Shown: positions 16,575 to 24,240 of the stretch, one piece after another
How the letters are laid out: every line of letters starts with the position of its first letter
Position numbering within the stretch: the stretch's first letter is position 1
Assembly (NCBI GenBank): GCA_965232285.1
Contig: CBDDPL010000004.1
Location: forward strand, 806,001 to 870,000
Direction: 5' to 3'
Origin: Denitrobaculum sp965232285
Lineage (GTDB): Bacteria > Pseudomonadota > Alphaproteobacteria > Kiloniellales > Kiloniellaceae
DNA length: 64,000 nt
Translations under genes and position numbers: made by a program
Notes under the pieces: generated by a model
What the model was told of the DNA's origin: nothing
What the model saw: the letters and a program-made list of their open reading frames with translations, nothing else
Database searches by the model: none

Positions 16575-17267
16575 TCACATGACTTGCGGTAAGCCTTTAT
16601 ATTTTCGGTACTCATTCCAAAGCTTCTTTTTGATCTTCGGATCTTTTTCGTTAATTGCGGCCCGACGAATCTGCGCTTCCAGCACACTGTCGTTGTCGGC
16701 AGGCGGAATATCCTCGGGGATCTTTCCGTTGTCGAGGGCGCGCGCGGTTTCAGTTCTTGTGGAATCAGATTCAGCTTCGTCTGCTTGCGAGCTGTTACCC
16801 TCTCCCTGTCGTTCTCCCGCCTCTGCCACGCTGCCGGCCGCATTGGCTCCAGATGCGTTATCCGCAGGTGCCGTCTCCGTGCCAGTCATATCCTGGGCCG
16901 CAAATGACTTTTGACCTCCCATCGAGCCGGAGCCGCCGCCTTCACCAGCGCCACTGCCACCGCCGTCGCCGGCACCAGCGGCCCCGCCGCCGCCTCCACC
17001 GGAGTTGCTGCTCTGGGCAGTCTGACAGGCGTCGAACTCGCTGAGCGACTTCATCAACGCGCGGTCCATCAGGGCGATGCGCTCTTCGCGCGTCAAATTC
17101 GGGTCGTTCAGATAGTCGATCGAAACCTTCGTGCAGTCCAAAGTGTCTGATGTTGCGAAGTCGTCCCCGGACTCAGAAGCCGTCTGAGCCTGCAATAGCG
17201 GGGCGGCCGGGGCGAAAAGCAAGATTCCCAGGCAAAGTCCCAGACTGCTATCACGCAACACACGCAT
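16575..17267 (-). CDS. Secreted protein with Gly-rich linker, first gene of the vWA/ExbB operon
   Basis: 230 residues from the ATG at 17267, which places a Sec signal peptide first (MRVLRDSSLGLCLGILLFAP, cleavage near LLQA); an upstream ATG at 17312 would hide it. GGGACGAG lies just upstream. The mature part has a short helical domain (LDCTKVSIDYLNDPNLTREE, two Cys that may pair), then a long Gly/Ser-rich flexible stretch (~95-130), acidic low-complexity sequence and a basic helical C-terminus (DPKIKKKLWNEYRKYKG). I do not recognise it. The flexible middle suggests it spans or tethers between two partners of the operon. Confidence 0.7.
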   Translation of the reverse strand: MRVLRDSSLGLCLGILLFAPAAPLLQAQTASESGDDFATSDTLDCTKVSIDYLNDPNLTREERIALMDRALMKSLSEFDACQTAQSSNSGGGGGGAAGAGDGGGSGAGEGGGSGSMGGQKSFAAQDMTGTETAPADNASGANAAGSVAEAGERQGEGNSSQADEAESDSTRTETARALDNGKIPEDIPPADNDSVLEAQIRRAAINEKDPKIKKKLWNEYRKYKGLPQVM

Positions 17268-17494
17268 TTCTACTCGTCCCTTTGACAAAGCAACCAATGC
17301 TATAGGAAACACGAAAAAGTTACAACAAACACGCAGGTATCTGCTGGCGCTGGACGGACTGCGACGATGCCATCAAACTTGGGGTTATGTGAAGTTATTT
17401 TTGATATAATTTACTGTTATTATTGGATTTTTATCTCGTTATGGAAGAGATTCGCGTGCGCTGTTGAGACCGGAACGCTTTGTGCGCTCGCTAT
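17268..17494. promoter_or_regulatory. AT-rich intergenic region upstream of the vWA/ExbB operon
   Basis: The stretch 17390-17442 is strongly AT-rich in an otherwise GC-rich window, for example TTTTTGATATAATTTACTG. The minus-strand sequence TTGTTG, an 18-base gap and TATAGC near 17300-17330 is a possible promoter for the gene starting at 17267. No clear operator was found. Confidence 0.3.
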
Positions 17495-19264
17495 CTAAGC
17501 CCGTGCTCTGACCTTTTCCCGCATGGCCGTATCGCGGCGTGCTTTCGCGAGCGCCTTTTCTCCGCCGCGGGTGCCGGTGATCATCTCCAGGTCTTCGAGG
17601 GTTTCATCGCTGGAAGGGGTGAGTGCGAGATCCATGAATTCCCGGCCTTTGGGATCGCGCTTGACCTTCAGGTAGTAAGGCCAGACCCGGCCCAGCAGGG
17701 CGATCCAGCGTACCTGATCACGCAGGAGCTCTATCCAGTACTTCGGATAGAAGGACCAGGCGGGTTCGATCTTCATCCCAGGGCGCCGGTCGAGGCGTGC
17801 CTTGCGGCGGAAGAAGCCGCCTTCCAGCGGATGCACGCCCTCGATCTGGACGCAGCCGGCGAACCAGATCATCAGCCAGAGGATATTGATGGGCGAACGT
17901 CCGCTGACCGCGAAGCGGCGCATGATGCTGTACATATGCTCCGGGCTGTAATAGGCCGCCCAGGCGTCGCGGTAGGCGCGCTCCCACTCTTCGTCCGACA
18001 TGAGCGCGTGATGGCTGACCCGGTGGTTCAGGTCATACTTGTTCATGTCGGGATCCATCCAGATCCCCTGTTCGTAAAGGTGCTTGTGATCTTCGGAGCC
18101 GGGCAGGGGCGTCAGGAAGAAGAACTCGAGCAGATCGAGCGGCAGTTCCTTCTTGATGATCGAGATGTCCCGCATGATGGATTCATAGGTATCGCCCGGG
18201 AAGCCGAGGATATAGCCGGCATAGGTAATGGCCTTGTGCTTCTTCCAGGCCTGCAGCATGTCGCGGTATTCCACGATGCGGTTCTGCGCCTTTTTCGCGG
18301 CGGCCAGATTTTCGGGATTGATGTTTTCGAGCCCGATAAAGACCCGGTTGATGCCGGCGCGGGTGCATTTTTCGATGAAGTTCGGGATGCGGTGGCAGAG
18401 GGTGTCCACCTGGATCACGAACTTGATGTTCATCTTCTCGCCGTGGCGCAGCTCGATCAGCCGGTCGACGAAGCTCTCCCAGTCCTTATTGCGGGCGAAG
18501 TTGTCGTCGGTGATGAAGAAGCGTTTGATGCCCTGGGCGTAGTTCTGCCGGATGATCTTCTCCAGATCGTCCGGTGTCCGGAAACGGCTCTTGCGGCCCT
18601 GGACATTGATGATGGTGCAAAAGGAACACTGAAAGGGACAGCCGCGCCCCAGATCGAAGGAAGAGTGGGAGCCGGCGGTGCGCTGGATGTGTTCGGCAGG
18701 CAGGATCGGGATCGGCTCGCCGGCCACGTTGGGCAGGGCGTCCATCCAGTTGTAGATGGGCTTCAGACTGCCGGCCCAGGCGTCCTGCAAGACCTCGTCG
18801 AGGCGCTGCTCTTCCGCTTCGCCTGCGTAGATCGAGATCCCAAGATCCTGAGCCTCCTGAATATCCGCGGGTAGCTCCTTAAGCATCGAAATGCAGCCGG
18901 AGACATGAAAGCCGCCGATCGCCACTTGCAAGCCGGCGCTGCGGAACTGCCGCGCGATGTCCATGGCGCGCGGAAACTGATTGGACTGAACGCCGGCCAG
19001 GGCGATCAGAGATTTCCCACCCGCGGATTTCAGGCTTTCGATGATTTTTGGCGGATAGACCCGGCTGTTGGTCTCATCGTAGGTCGAAAGCCGGATCTCG
19101 ACCTCTTCGCCGAGGACCTGGCGTTCCTTGCAGTCGACGGCAATGCCGTTCAAGGCCGCGAGGGTGTTGGAAGGAATAGCCGAAGTCAGCCACTGGATTG
19201 GATAGCCGTCGTCGTCATAGTGCGTCGGCTTGATCATGACCAGGTTAAAGATACCGTGCGCCAT
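17495..19264 (-). CDS. B12-binding-type radical SAM protein
   Basis: 589 residues from the ATG at 19264, preceded by GGGGGAG; a longer frame to 19327 lacks such a site. Residues ~1-170 form a Rossmann-like cobalamin-binding-type domain (LIALAGVQSNQFPRAMDIAR, VAIGGFHVSGC) without an obvious DxHxxG, so B12 may bind base-on or not at all. The radical SAM core follows with the [4Fe-4S] motif CPFQCSFC (CxxxCxxC, ~215) and FFITDDNFARNKDW and YILGFPGDTYESI strands. The C-terminal ~150 residues include hydrophobic segments (INILWLMIWFAGC). Relatives act in hopanoid, bacteriochlorophyll and methylation chemistry; the reaction here is unknown. It lies upstream of, and parallel to, the vWA/ExbB operon but 227 bases away. 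Confidence 0.85.
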   Translation of the reverse strand: MAHGIFNLVMIKPTHYDDDGYPIQWLTSAIPSNTLAALNGIAVDCKERQVLGEEVEIRLSTYDETNSRVYPPKIIESLKSAGGKSLIALAGVQSNQFPRAMDIARQFRSAGLQVAIGGFHVSGCISMLKELPADIQEAQDLGISIYAGEAEEQRLDEVLQDAWAGSLKPIYNWMDALPNVAGEPIPILPAEHIQRTAGSHSSFDLGRGCPFQCSFCTIINVQGRKSRFRTPDDLEKIIRQNYAQGIKRFFITDDNFARNKDWESFVDRLIELRHGEKMNIKFVIQVDTLCHRIPNFIEKCTRAGINRVFIGLENINPENLAAAKKAQNRIVEYRDMLQAWKKHKAITYAGYILGFPGDTYESIMRDISIIKKELPLDLLEFFFLTPLPGSEDHKHLYEQGIWMDPDMNKYDLNHRVSHHALMSDEEWERAYRDAWAAYYSPEHMYSIMRRFAVSGRSPINILWLMIWFAGCVQIEGVHPLEGGFFRRKARLDRRPGMKIEPAWSFYPKYWIELLRDQVRWIALLGRVWPYYLKVKRDPKGREFMDLALTPSSDETLEDLEMITGTRGGEKALAKARRDTAMREKVRARA

Positions 19265-19406
19265 GCCACTCTCCCCCAAGAGCAGATCTAACGCGGTGCG
19301 GCGCTTTCTCTGTCGCCGTTCGCCCACGAACGACGCTATTCTGCTTTAAACTGCGGCTGAGGTCGAGGGCGGAGTTCGCGCGCCGAACTGTCCGCCGCCG
19401 GCCGGT

Positions 19407-20405
19407 TTAACGCTCCTGACGCAGTTCGGGGTGCAGGCTCTTGCCGAGGATGTGTTCGCTGCGGGCGATGACATGCTCGCTGGAGCCGACGATCAGGGGA
19501 TCCGGCAGCCCGACAACATCCAGGTTCTTGTTCGGATAGGGCAGCGAGGCCAGGAAGTGCTGCATGCAGTTGAGCCGCGCGCGTTTCTTGTCGTTCGATT
19601 TGACAATGGTCCAGGGCGCATCGGCGGTATCCGTATAAAAGAACATGGCCTCCTTGGCTTCGGTGTAGTCGGTCCACTTGTCGAGTGACTGACGGTCAAT
19701 GGGCGAGAGTTTCCATTGTTTCAAGGGTTCGCGTTCGCGCGATTTGAAACGGCTCTTCTGCTCTTCCTGCGTCACCGAGAACCAGTACTTGTAGAGCAGG
19801 ATGCCGCTACGGACGAGCATGCGCTCAAGCTGCGGGGTTTGACGCATGAACTCGAGATATTCACTGGGATTGCAGAAGCCCATGACCCGTTCGACGCCGG
19901 CCCGGTTGTACCAGGAACGGTCGAAGAGGACGATCTCGCCGGCCGCGGGCAGGTGCTGGATGTAGCGCTGATAATACCACTGGCTGCGTTCGCGCTCGGT
20001 CGGTTTGTCCAGTGCGACGACCCGGGCGCCACGCGGATTGAGGTGTTCCATGAAACGCTTGATCGTGCCGCCCTTGCCGGCCGCGTCGCGGCCTTCGAAC
20101 AGCAGCACGACCTTTTGGCCGGTCGCCTTGACCCAGTCCTGCACCTTCAGCAGCTCGACCTGGAGTTCGGCCTTGCGCCATTCGTACTCCTTGCGCTCGA
20201 TCTTATTCTTGTAGGGATACTCGCCTGTTTCGAAGAAACGCTTAGCCTCTTCACGGCTGAGCGGCGCCTGTGTCCGGGACTCGATCTCGAAAAGCGCCGG
20301 GTGCGGTGTTACTTTACCGTTGGCTTTCAAGCCTTTGGACGCTGTCGATTTCTTTCCGTTGCTCTTTGATGCGACTGCTGCACTGTCTTTCGAGTTGCCG
20401 CTCAT
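19407..20405 (-). CDS. ppk2: Polyphosphate kinase 2
   Basis: 332 residues. After a Lys/Ser-rich disordered N-terminus (~1-35) the PPK2 domain shows Walker A (LFEGRDAAGKGGTIKRF, ~100-116), Walker B (VLFDRSWYNRAGVERV, ~158-173) and the lid (SRFKSREREPLKQWKLSPID, ~215-235). PPK2 enzymes phosphorylate nucleoside mono- or diphosphates with polyphosphate. The single catalytic domain indicates class I to III rather than a two-domain class II AMP kinase; substrate preference cannot be read with certainty. It is monocistronic and divergent from the GIY-YIG gene. Confidence 0.92.
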   Translation of the reverse strand: MSGNSKDSAAVASKSNGKKSTASKGLKANGKVTPHPALFEIESRTQAPLSREEAKRFFETGEYPYKNKIERKEYEWRKAELQVELLKVQDWVKATGQKVVLLFEGRDAAGKGGTIKRFMEHLNPRGARVVALDKPTERERSQWYYQRYIQHLPAAGEIVLFDRSWYNRAGVERVMGFCNPSEYLEFMRQTPQLERMLVRSGILLYKYWFSVTQEEQKSRFKSREREPLKQWKLSPIDRQSLDKWTDYTEAKEAMFFYTDTADAPWTIVKSNDKKRARLNCMQHFLASLPYPNKNLDVVGLPDPLIVGSSEHVIARSEHILGKSLHPELRQER

Positions 20406-20560
20406 GACGAAGCACCCCCTCTTTTCCAGGTGATTTTTAATTGTTGAAAACGATTACGGCAGCCTAGACCTTCTATCGGCTTACCCGTAATGACGTATGT
20501 CAATTCACCTCGAAAAGGTGGGAATTATCTTGGTTTTCCGTTCTTCAGGAACTCTGCTCG

Positions 20561-21022
20561 ATGCTGACAGACACCTTGCCTTCGGATGACCTTCGCCAGG
20601 CAGTGATTGCCGCCGGCCTTTCGGGCTCTTGGCTGGATGCGAGGTCGGTGGCTCATTTTTCAGGCTCTAAGGGCGCTTACCTCTTACTTCTCCAGCTCCA
20701 GAATGGTGTCGAGGTTTGTCTGGCGTCCCGGCCGTCTGTCCGGTTGAAGGCTGGTGGTTATATCTATTGCGGCAGTGCCCGGGGCGGCGGCGGTATCGCC
20801 GCCCGCCTCAAGAGGCACTTCCGCCGGGACAAAAAGCTCCATTGGCATATTGACCGTCTGACCGGGCAGGCCGCGGCCTTGGAAGCGCTTGCGGTGCCGG
20901 GGGGAGATGAATGCGACCTGGCGGCGCGGTTGCTGCGCTCCGGCCGTTTCGAGGTGGCTGCAGAGGGCTTTGGCAGCAGTGACTGTCGGACCTGCCTAAG
21001 CCATTTGTTGATGCCTGTCTGA
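20561..21022 (+). CDS. GIY-YIG-like protein of the DUF123 family
   Basis: 153 residues. GAYLLLLQLQNG and GGYIYCGSARGGGGIAARLKR match the two strands and the helix of the GIY-YIG fold as found in DUF123, and KLHWHIDRLT, ECDLAARLL and GFGSSDCRTCLSHLL are typical of that family, which is often fused to or linked with endonuclease III. The Tyr, Arg and His positions of a nuclease are present, but activity of the family is not well established. The gene stands alone, 76 bases before liuR. Confidence 0.8.
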   Translation: MLTDTLPSDDLRQAVIAAGLSGSWLDARSVAHFSGSKGAYLLLLQLQNGVEVCLASRPSVRLKAGGYIYCGSARGGGGIAARLKRHFRRDKKLHWHIDRLTGQAAALEALAVPGGDECDLAARLLRSGRFEVAAEGFGSSDCRTCLSHLLMPV

Positions 21023-21062
21023 TTGTTGCCGGTCGCGACGCCGAGAAAGCGTCTTTTCATTA

Positions 21063-21084
21063 TTTACGTTTACGTAAACGTAAA
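21063..21084. promoter_or_regulatory. LiuR operator 1: perfect 22-bp palindrome in the liuR promoter
   Basis: The arms TTTACGTTTAC and GTAAACGTAAA join without a spacer. The first six bases (TTTACG) also serve as a -35 element, followed by 17 bases and a perfect TATAAT at 21086-21091. An identical 22-mer lies before liuB. MerR-type LiuR regulators of proteobacteria bind palindromes of this kind, so autoregulation is likely. Confidence 0.8.
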
Positions 21085-21085
21085 G

Positions 21086-21091
21086 TATAAT
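21086..21091 (+). promoter_or_regulatory. -10 element of liuR, placing the transcription start at the ATG
   Basis: TATAAT ends seven bases before the ATG at 21099, the usual distance to a transcription start, and no ribosome site is present (TCCCGCC). The mRNA is therefore probably leaderless. Confidence 0.55.
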
Positions 21092-21098
21092 TCCCGCC

Positions 21099-21515
21099 AT
21101 GAACAAGACCTTCTCGATCGCTGAACTGGCGCAGGAGTTCGGTGTCACGCACAGGACCATCCGCTTCTATGAAACGGAAGGTATGATTTCGCCCCTGCGT
21201 GAAGGGCAGCGGCGCATCTACCGCCAGCGCGACCGGGTGCGGCTGAAGCTGATCCTGCGCGGCAAGCGGCTGGGGCTGAGCCTCCAGGAGATCCGCGAAA
21301 TCATCGATCTCTACGACGCGGACAAGGGAGAGGTCGATCAACTCCGCCTGCTGCTCGACAAGATCGAAGCCCGCCGGGTGGATCTGGAGCACAAACGACG
21401 TGACATCGATGCGACCCTGTCCGATCTGGAAGAGGTCGCGGCGAAATGCCGGACAAGGCTGGAAGAGATCGGCGGGACGAAACCCCGGGCGTTGAAGAGG
21501 GGGGCGAAGTCGTGA
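21099..21515 (+). CDS. liuR: MerR-family regulator of leucine/isovalerate catabolism
   Basis: 138 residues. The N-terminal MerR winged helix is clear (FSIAELAQEFGVTHRTIRFY, ETEGMISPLREGQRRIY, residues ~4-40), followed by the dimerising coiled coil (LRLLLDKIEARRVDLEHKRR). No metal-binding Cys pair typical of CueR/ZntR is present, as expected for LiuR, which responds to branched-chain acyl-CoA metabolites. It heads the liu genes and has the palindromic operator in its own promoter. Its stop overlaps the start of the thioesterase gene (GTGA). Confidence 0.9.
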   Translation: MNKTFSIAELAQEFGVTHRTIRFYETEGMISPLREGQRRIYRQRDRVRLKLILRGKRLGLSLQEIREIIDLYDADKGEVDQLRLLLDKIEARRVDLEHKRRDIDATLSDLEEVAAKCRTRLEEIGGTKPRALKRGAKS

Positions 21516-21970
21516 CATTCGAGGCACGGGATCCGGACTATGAGGCAAAAGTCCGGGCGAGTTTCGAACGGCAGAAGATCATGGCGCTGATCGGCGCGAG
21601 ACTCGGACGGGTCGAGCCCGGGCTGGTCGAGATCGAACTGCCGTTCCGAGATGACCTGACCCAGCAGCATGGCTTCTTCCACGCCGGCGTCACCAGCACC
21701 ATCGCGGATTCGGCGGGCGGTTATGCCAGCTTCAGCCTCTTCCCGGAAGAAAGCTCGGTCCTGACGGTCGAGTATAAGATGAATCTCGTGGCGCCGGCGG
21801 ACGGCGAGCGACTGGTCGCGACCGGACGTGTGATCAAGCCGGGCAGGACCCTGACCATCTGCGATCTGGAGGTCATGGCCTACAAAAACGGCCGCGGCAA
21901 GCTGGTGGCGAAGGGCCTGCAGACCATGATGTGCATTCAGGACCGCCCGGATATCGGCGACGCCGGATAG
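21512..21970 (+). CDS. PaaI-type hotdog thioesterase
   Basis: 152 residues from the GTG at 21512, which overlaps the liuR stop (GTGA) and has GAGGGGGGCG upstream. The single hotdog domain shows QQHGFFHAGVTSTIADSAGG (residues ~47-66), the conserved HGG/HAG loop and helix of the PaaI/YbgC group, and VEYKMNLVAPADGERL. These enzymes hydrolyse acyl-CoA. Placement as second gene of the liu locus suggests it clears stalled acyl-CoA intermediates of branched-chain degradation; that role is inferred. Confidence 0.85.
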   Translation: MTFEARDPDYEAKVRASFERQKIMALIGARLGRVEPGLVEIELPFRDDLTQQHGFFHAGVTSTIADSAGGYASFSLFPEESSVLTVEYKMNLVAPADGERLVATGRVIKPGRTLTICDLEVMAYKNGRGKLVAKGLQTMMCIQDRPDIGDAG

Positions 21971-22045
21971 CAACAGGATTGCTTTAGGAACAAGAGTAGC
22001 GGGGCATCGCTGGATGGCTTGCCGCGTTTTGACAGGAACGGACGA

Positions 22046-23218
22046 ATGATACCCAACCAATACCCAAGCCTGGATTTCGACCTCGGCGAAACCGCTGAAC
22101 TGCTGCGCGACACGGTCATGTCCTTCGCGTCGGAAAAAATCGCGCCCCTGGCGGCGGACATCGACCGGGATGACCGCTTCCCCCGGGAACTCTGGCCGCA
22201 GATGGGCGAACTCGGTCTGCTCGGCATCACCGTCGAAGAGGAACTCGGTGGCAGCGGCATGGGGTACCTCGAACACTGCGTAGCGATGGAGGAGGTCAGC
22301 CGGGCCTCGGCGAGCGTGGGCCTGAGCTACGGCGCGCATTCGAACCTCTGCGTCAATCAGCTTCGCCGCAACGGCAGCGACGAACAGAGGCGGCGCTATT
22401 TGCCCAAGCTCATCTCGGGCGAACATGTCGGGGCTCTGGCCATGAGCGAGCCGGGTGCCGGATCCGACGTGGTGGGTATGCGGACCCGCGCCGAGAAGAA
22501 GGGCGACCGCTATGTCCTGAACGGCAACAAGATGTGGATCACCAACGGTCCGGAAGCCGACGTCCTGGTCATCTACGCCAAGACCGATCCCAATGCCGGC
22601 CCACGCGGTATCTCGGCCTTTCTGGTGGAGAAGGATTTCAAGGGTTTCTCGACGGCGCAGAAGCTCGACAAGCTGGGCATGCGCGGCTCGCCCACCTGCG
22701 AGTTGGTGTTCGAAGACTGCGAAGTGCCGGAGGAAAACCTGCTCGGCGAAAAAGGTAAGGGCGTCAACGTTCTGATGAGCGGTCTGGACTATGAACGCGC
22801 CGTGCTGGCCGCCGGCTCGACCGGCATTATGCAGGCCTGCATGGATGTGGTGATTCCTTACCTGCACGAGCGCAAGCAGTTCGGAAAGTCGATCGGCGAG
22901 TTCCAGCTCATGCAGGGCAAGCTGGCGGATATGTACACCACCATGAATGCCAGCAAGGCCTACGTCTATGCCGTGGCCAAGGCCTGCGACCGTGGCCAGA
23001 CCACCCGCAAAGATGCGGCGGGCGCGATCCTCTACGCGGCGGAAAAGGCGACCTGGATGGCGCTGGAAGCGATCCAGGCCCTGGGCGGCAACGGCTATAT
23101 CAATGAAAACGCCACTGGACGTTTGCTGCGGGATGCCAAACTCTACGAGATCGGCGCCGGTACCTCCGAGATCCGGCGCTGGTTGATCGGGCGGGAGCTC
23201 TTTGACGAAACCGCGTAA
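22046..23218 (+). CDS. liuA: Isovaleryl-CoA dehydrogenase
   Basis: 390 residues from the ATG at 22046 (AGGAACGG upstream), the usual length. Acyl-CoA dehydrogenase signatures are present: AMSEPGAGSDVVGMRTRAEK (residues ~133-152) and the FAD-binding QALGGNGYINE near 350. The catalytic Glu of isovaleryl-CoA dehydrogenases sits in GLDYERAVLAAG (~250), not at the C-terminal position used by other members, which supports the substrate. It converts isovaleryl-CoA to 3-methylcrotonyl-CoA, step 1 of the liu pathway, passing electrons to ETF. Confidence 0.92.
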   Translation: MIPNQYPSLDFDLGETAELLRDTVMSFASEKIAPLAADIDRDDRFPRELWPQMGELGLLGITVEEELGGSGMGYLEHCVAMEEVSRASASVGLSYGAHSNLCVNQLRRNGSDEQRRRYLPKLISGEHVGALAMSEPGAGSDVVGMRTRAEKKGDRYVLNGNKMWITNGPEADVLVIYAKTDPNAGPRGISAFLVEKDFKGFSTAQKLDKLGMRGSPTCELVFEDCEVPEENLLGEKGKGVNVLMSGLDYERAVLAAGSTGIMQACMDVVIPYLHERKQFGKSIGEFQLMQGKLADMYTTMNASKAYVYAVAKACDRGQTTRKDAAGAILYAAEKATWMALEAIQALGGNGYINENATGRLLRDAKLYEIGAGTSEIRRWLIGRELFDETA

Positions 23219-23239
23219 GCTCTTCGCAGGAACTGAAAT

Positions 23240-23431
23240 ATGGCGCTGATCATGAAGCCCAAGTGCGAGCGCTGTGGCTTGGGGCTTGCGCAAGACGGCG
23301 AGGCCTACATCTGCAGCTATGAATGCACTTTTTGCGCGGACTGCACCGCCGATATGCAGGATCGCTGCCCGAACTGCGGCGGCGAGCTGCTCCGGCGTCC
23401 CCGGCGCGTCGAGGCTGCGACCTTCGCCTGA
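23240..23431 (+). CDS. DUF1272 small Cys-rich protein
   Basis: 63 residues with six paired cysteines: KCERCG, CSYECTFCADC and CPNCGG, the DUF1272 pattern, which suggests one or two zinc sites (zinc-ribbon or RING-like). It follows liuA by 21 bases on the same strand and is probably cotranscribed. Function is unknown. Confidence 0.85.
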   Translation: MALIMKPKCERCGLGLAQDGEAYICSYECTFCADCTADMQDRCPNCGGELLRRPRRVEAATFA

Positions 23432-23528
23432 AAATACCGCTTTTCCTGTCGTCGGGGTTTCGCCGGTTGGAAGGGAAGAGTAGGCTCCCGCTGTCGGGGG
23501 ACAAAGCCCCGAAGAATGAGGAGGCCCT

Positions 23529-24209
23529 GTGCCCACACTGCTCATCACCGGTGCCAACCGTGGCATCGGCCTGGCGCTTGTGCAGTCCTTTGCCAAGGAC
23601 GGATGGAAGATTCACGCCTGTTGCCGGAACCTGGAAAAAGCCAAGGCCCTCAAGGCGGTGGCCGGCGACATCACCCGCCACAAGCTCGATGTCACCGATA
23701 ACCTGAAGGTCGAATCTCTGGCGCGCGAACTCGCCGATGAACCGATCGACATCCTTGTGAACAACGCCGGCGTCTACAACACGCGCGAAGGTTTCGGCAC
23801 GACCGAGTACGAGGCCTGGGCGGATATGCTGGCGGTCAATACGCTGTCGCCCCTGCGCCTGGTCGAACACTTCGCCGATCTGGTGGCGGCCAGCGACAGG
23901 AAGCTGATCGCGAATATGTCGAGCCGTATGGGGTCCATCTCGGCCGTTGAAAAAGGCGGCAGCTATCCTTACCGGACCTCCAAATGCGCCCTGAACATGG
24001 TCACGCGACTGTTGTCCATCGACCTGGCGGATCGCGGCATCACCACCATCGCGATGCATCCGGGCTGGGTGCAGACGGATATGGGTGGCGAGGCGGCGGA
24101 TATCACGGTCGAGGAGTCGGTGCGTGGATTGCGCGCCCTGCTGGACCGGGCCGGTGCGGAGGACAACGGCGGCTTCTTCAATTACGACGGCACGCCCTTG
24201 CCATGGTGA
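23529..24209 (+). CDS. Short-chain dehydrogenase/reductase
   Basis: 226 residues starting at GTG 23529, five bases after AGGAGG. Rossmann NAD(P) motif TGANRGIG (residues ~7-14), NNAG (~78) and the catalytic Ser-Tyr-Lys with YRTSK (~152) are present; the short length fits the carbonyl reductase/C-factor-like group. It lies in the liu locus between DUF1272 and a second acyl-CoA dehydrogenase. Substrate unknown; a role in branched-chain or fatty acid side reactions is possible. Confidence 0.88.
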   Translation: MPTLLITGANRGIGLALVQSFAKDGWKIHACCRNLEKAKALKAVAGDITRHKLDVTDNLKVESLARELADEPIDILVNNAGVYNTREGFGTTEYEAWADMLAVNTLSPLRLVEHFADLVAASDRKLIANMSSRMGSISAVEKGGSYPYRTSKCALNMVTRLLSIDLADRGITTIAMHPGWVQTDMGGEAADITVEESVRGLRALLDRAGAEDNGGFFNYDGTPLPW

Positions 24210-24240
24210 TGTCATTCGCAGCGAAGGTATCCACGCGGCT

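Noticed and set aside
17480..18874. 464-codon plus-strand frame opposite the radical SAM gene
   Set aside because: Antisense shadow of a gene with clear radical SAM motifs; no start signal.
21338..23596. Very long minus-strand open frame (about 750 codons) opposite liuR, the thioesterase and liuA
   Set aside because: It is the antisense of well-recognised genes in GC-rich DNA; its composition (His/Arg/Gln-rich, no domain) is typical of such shadows.
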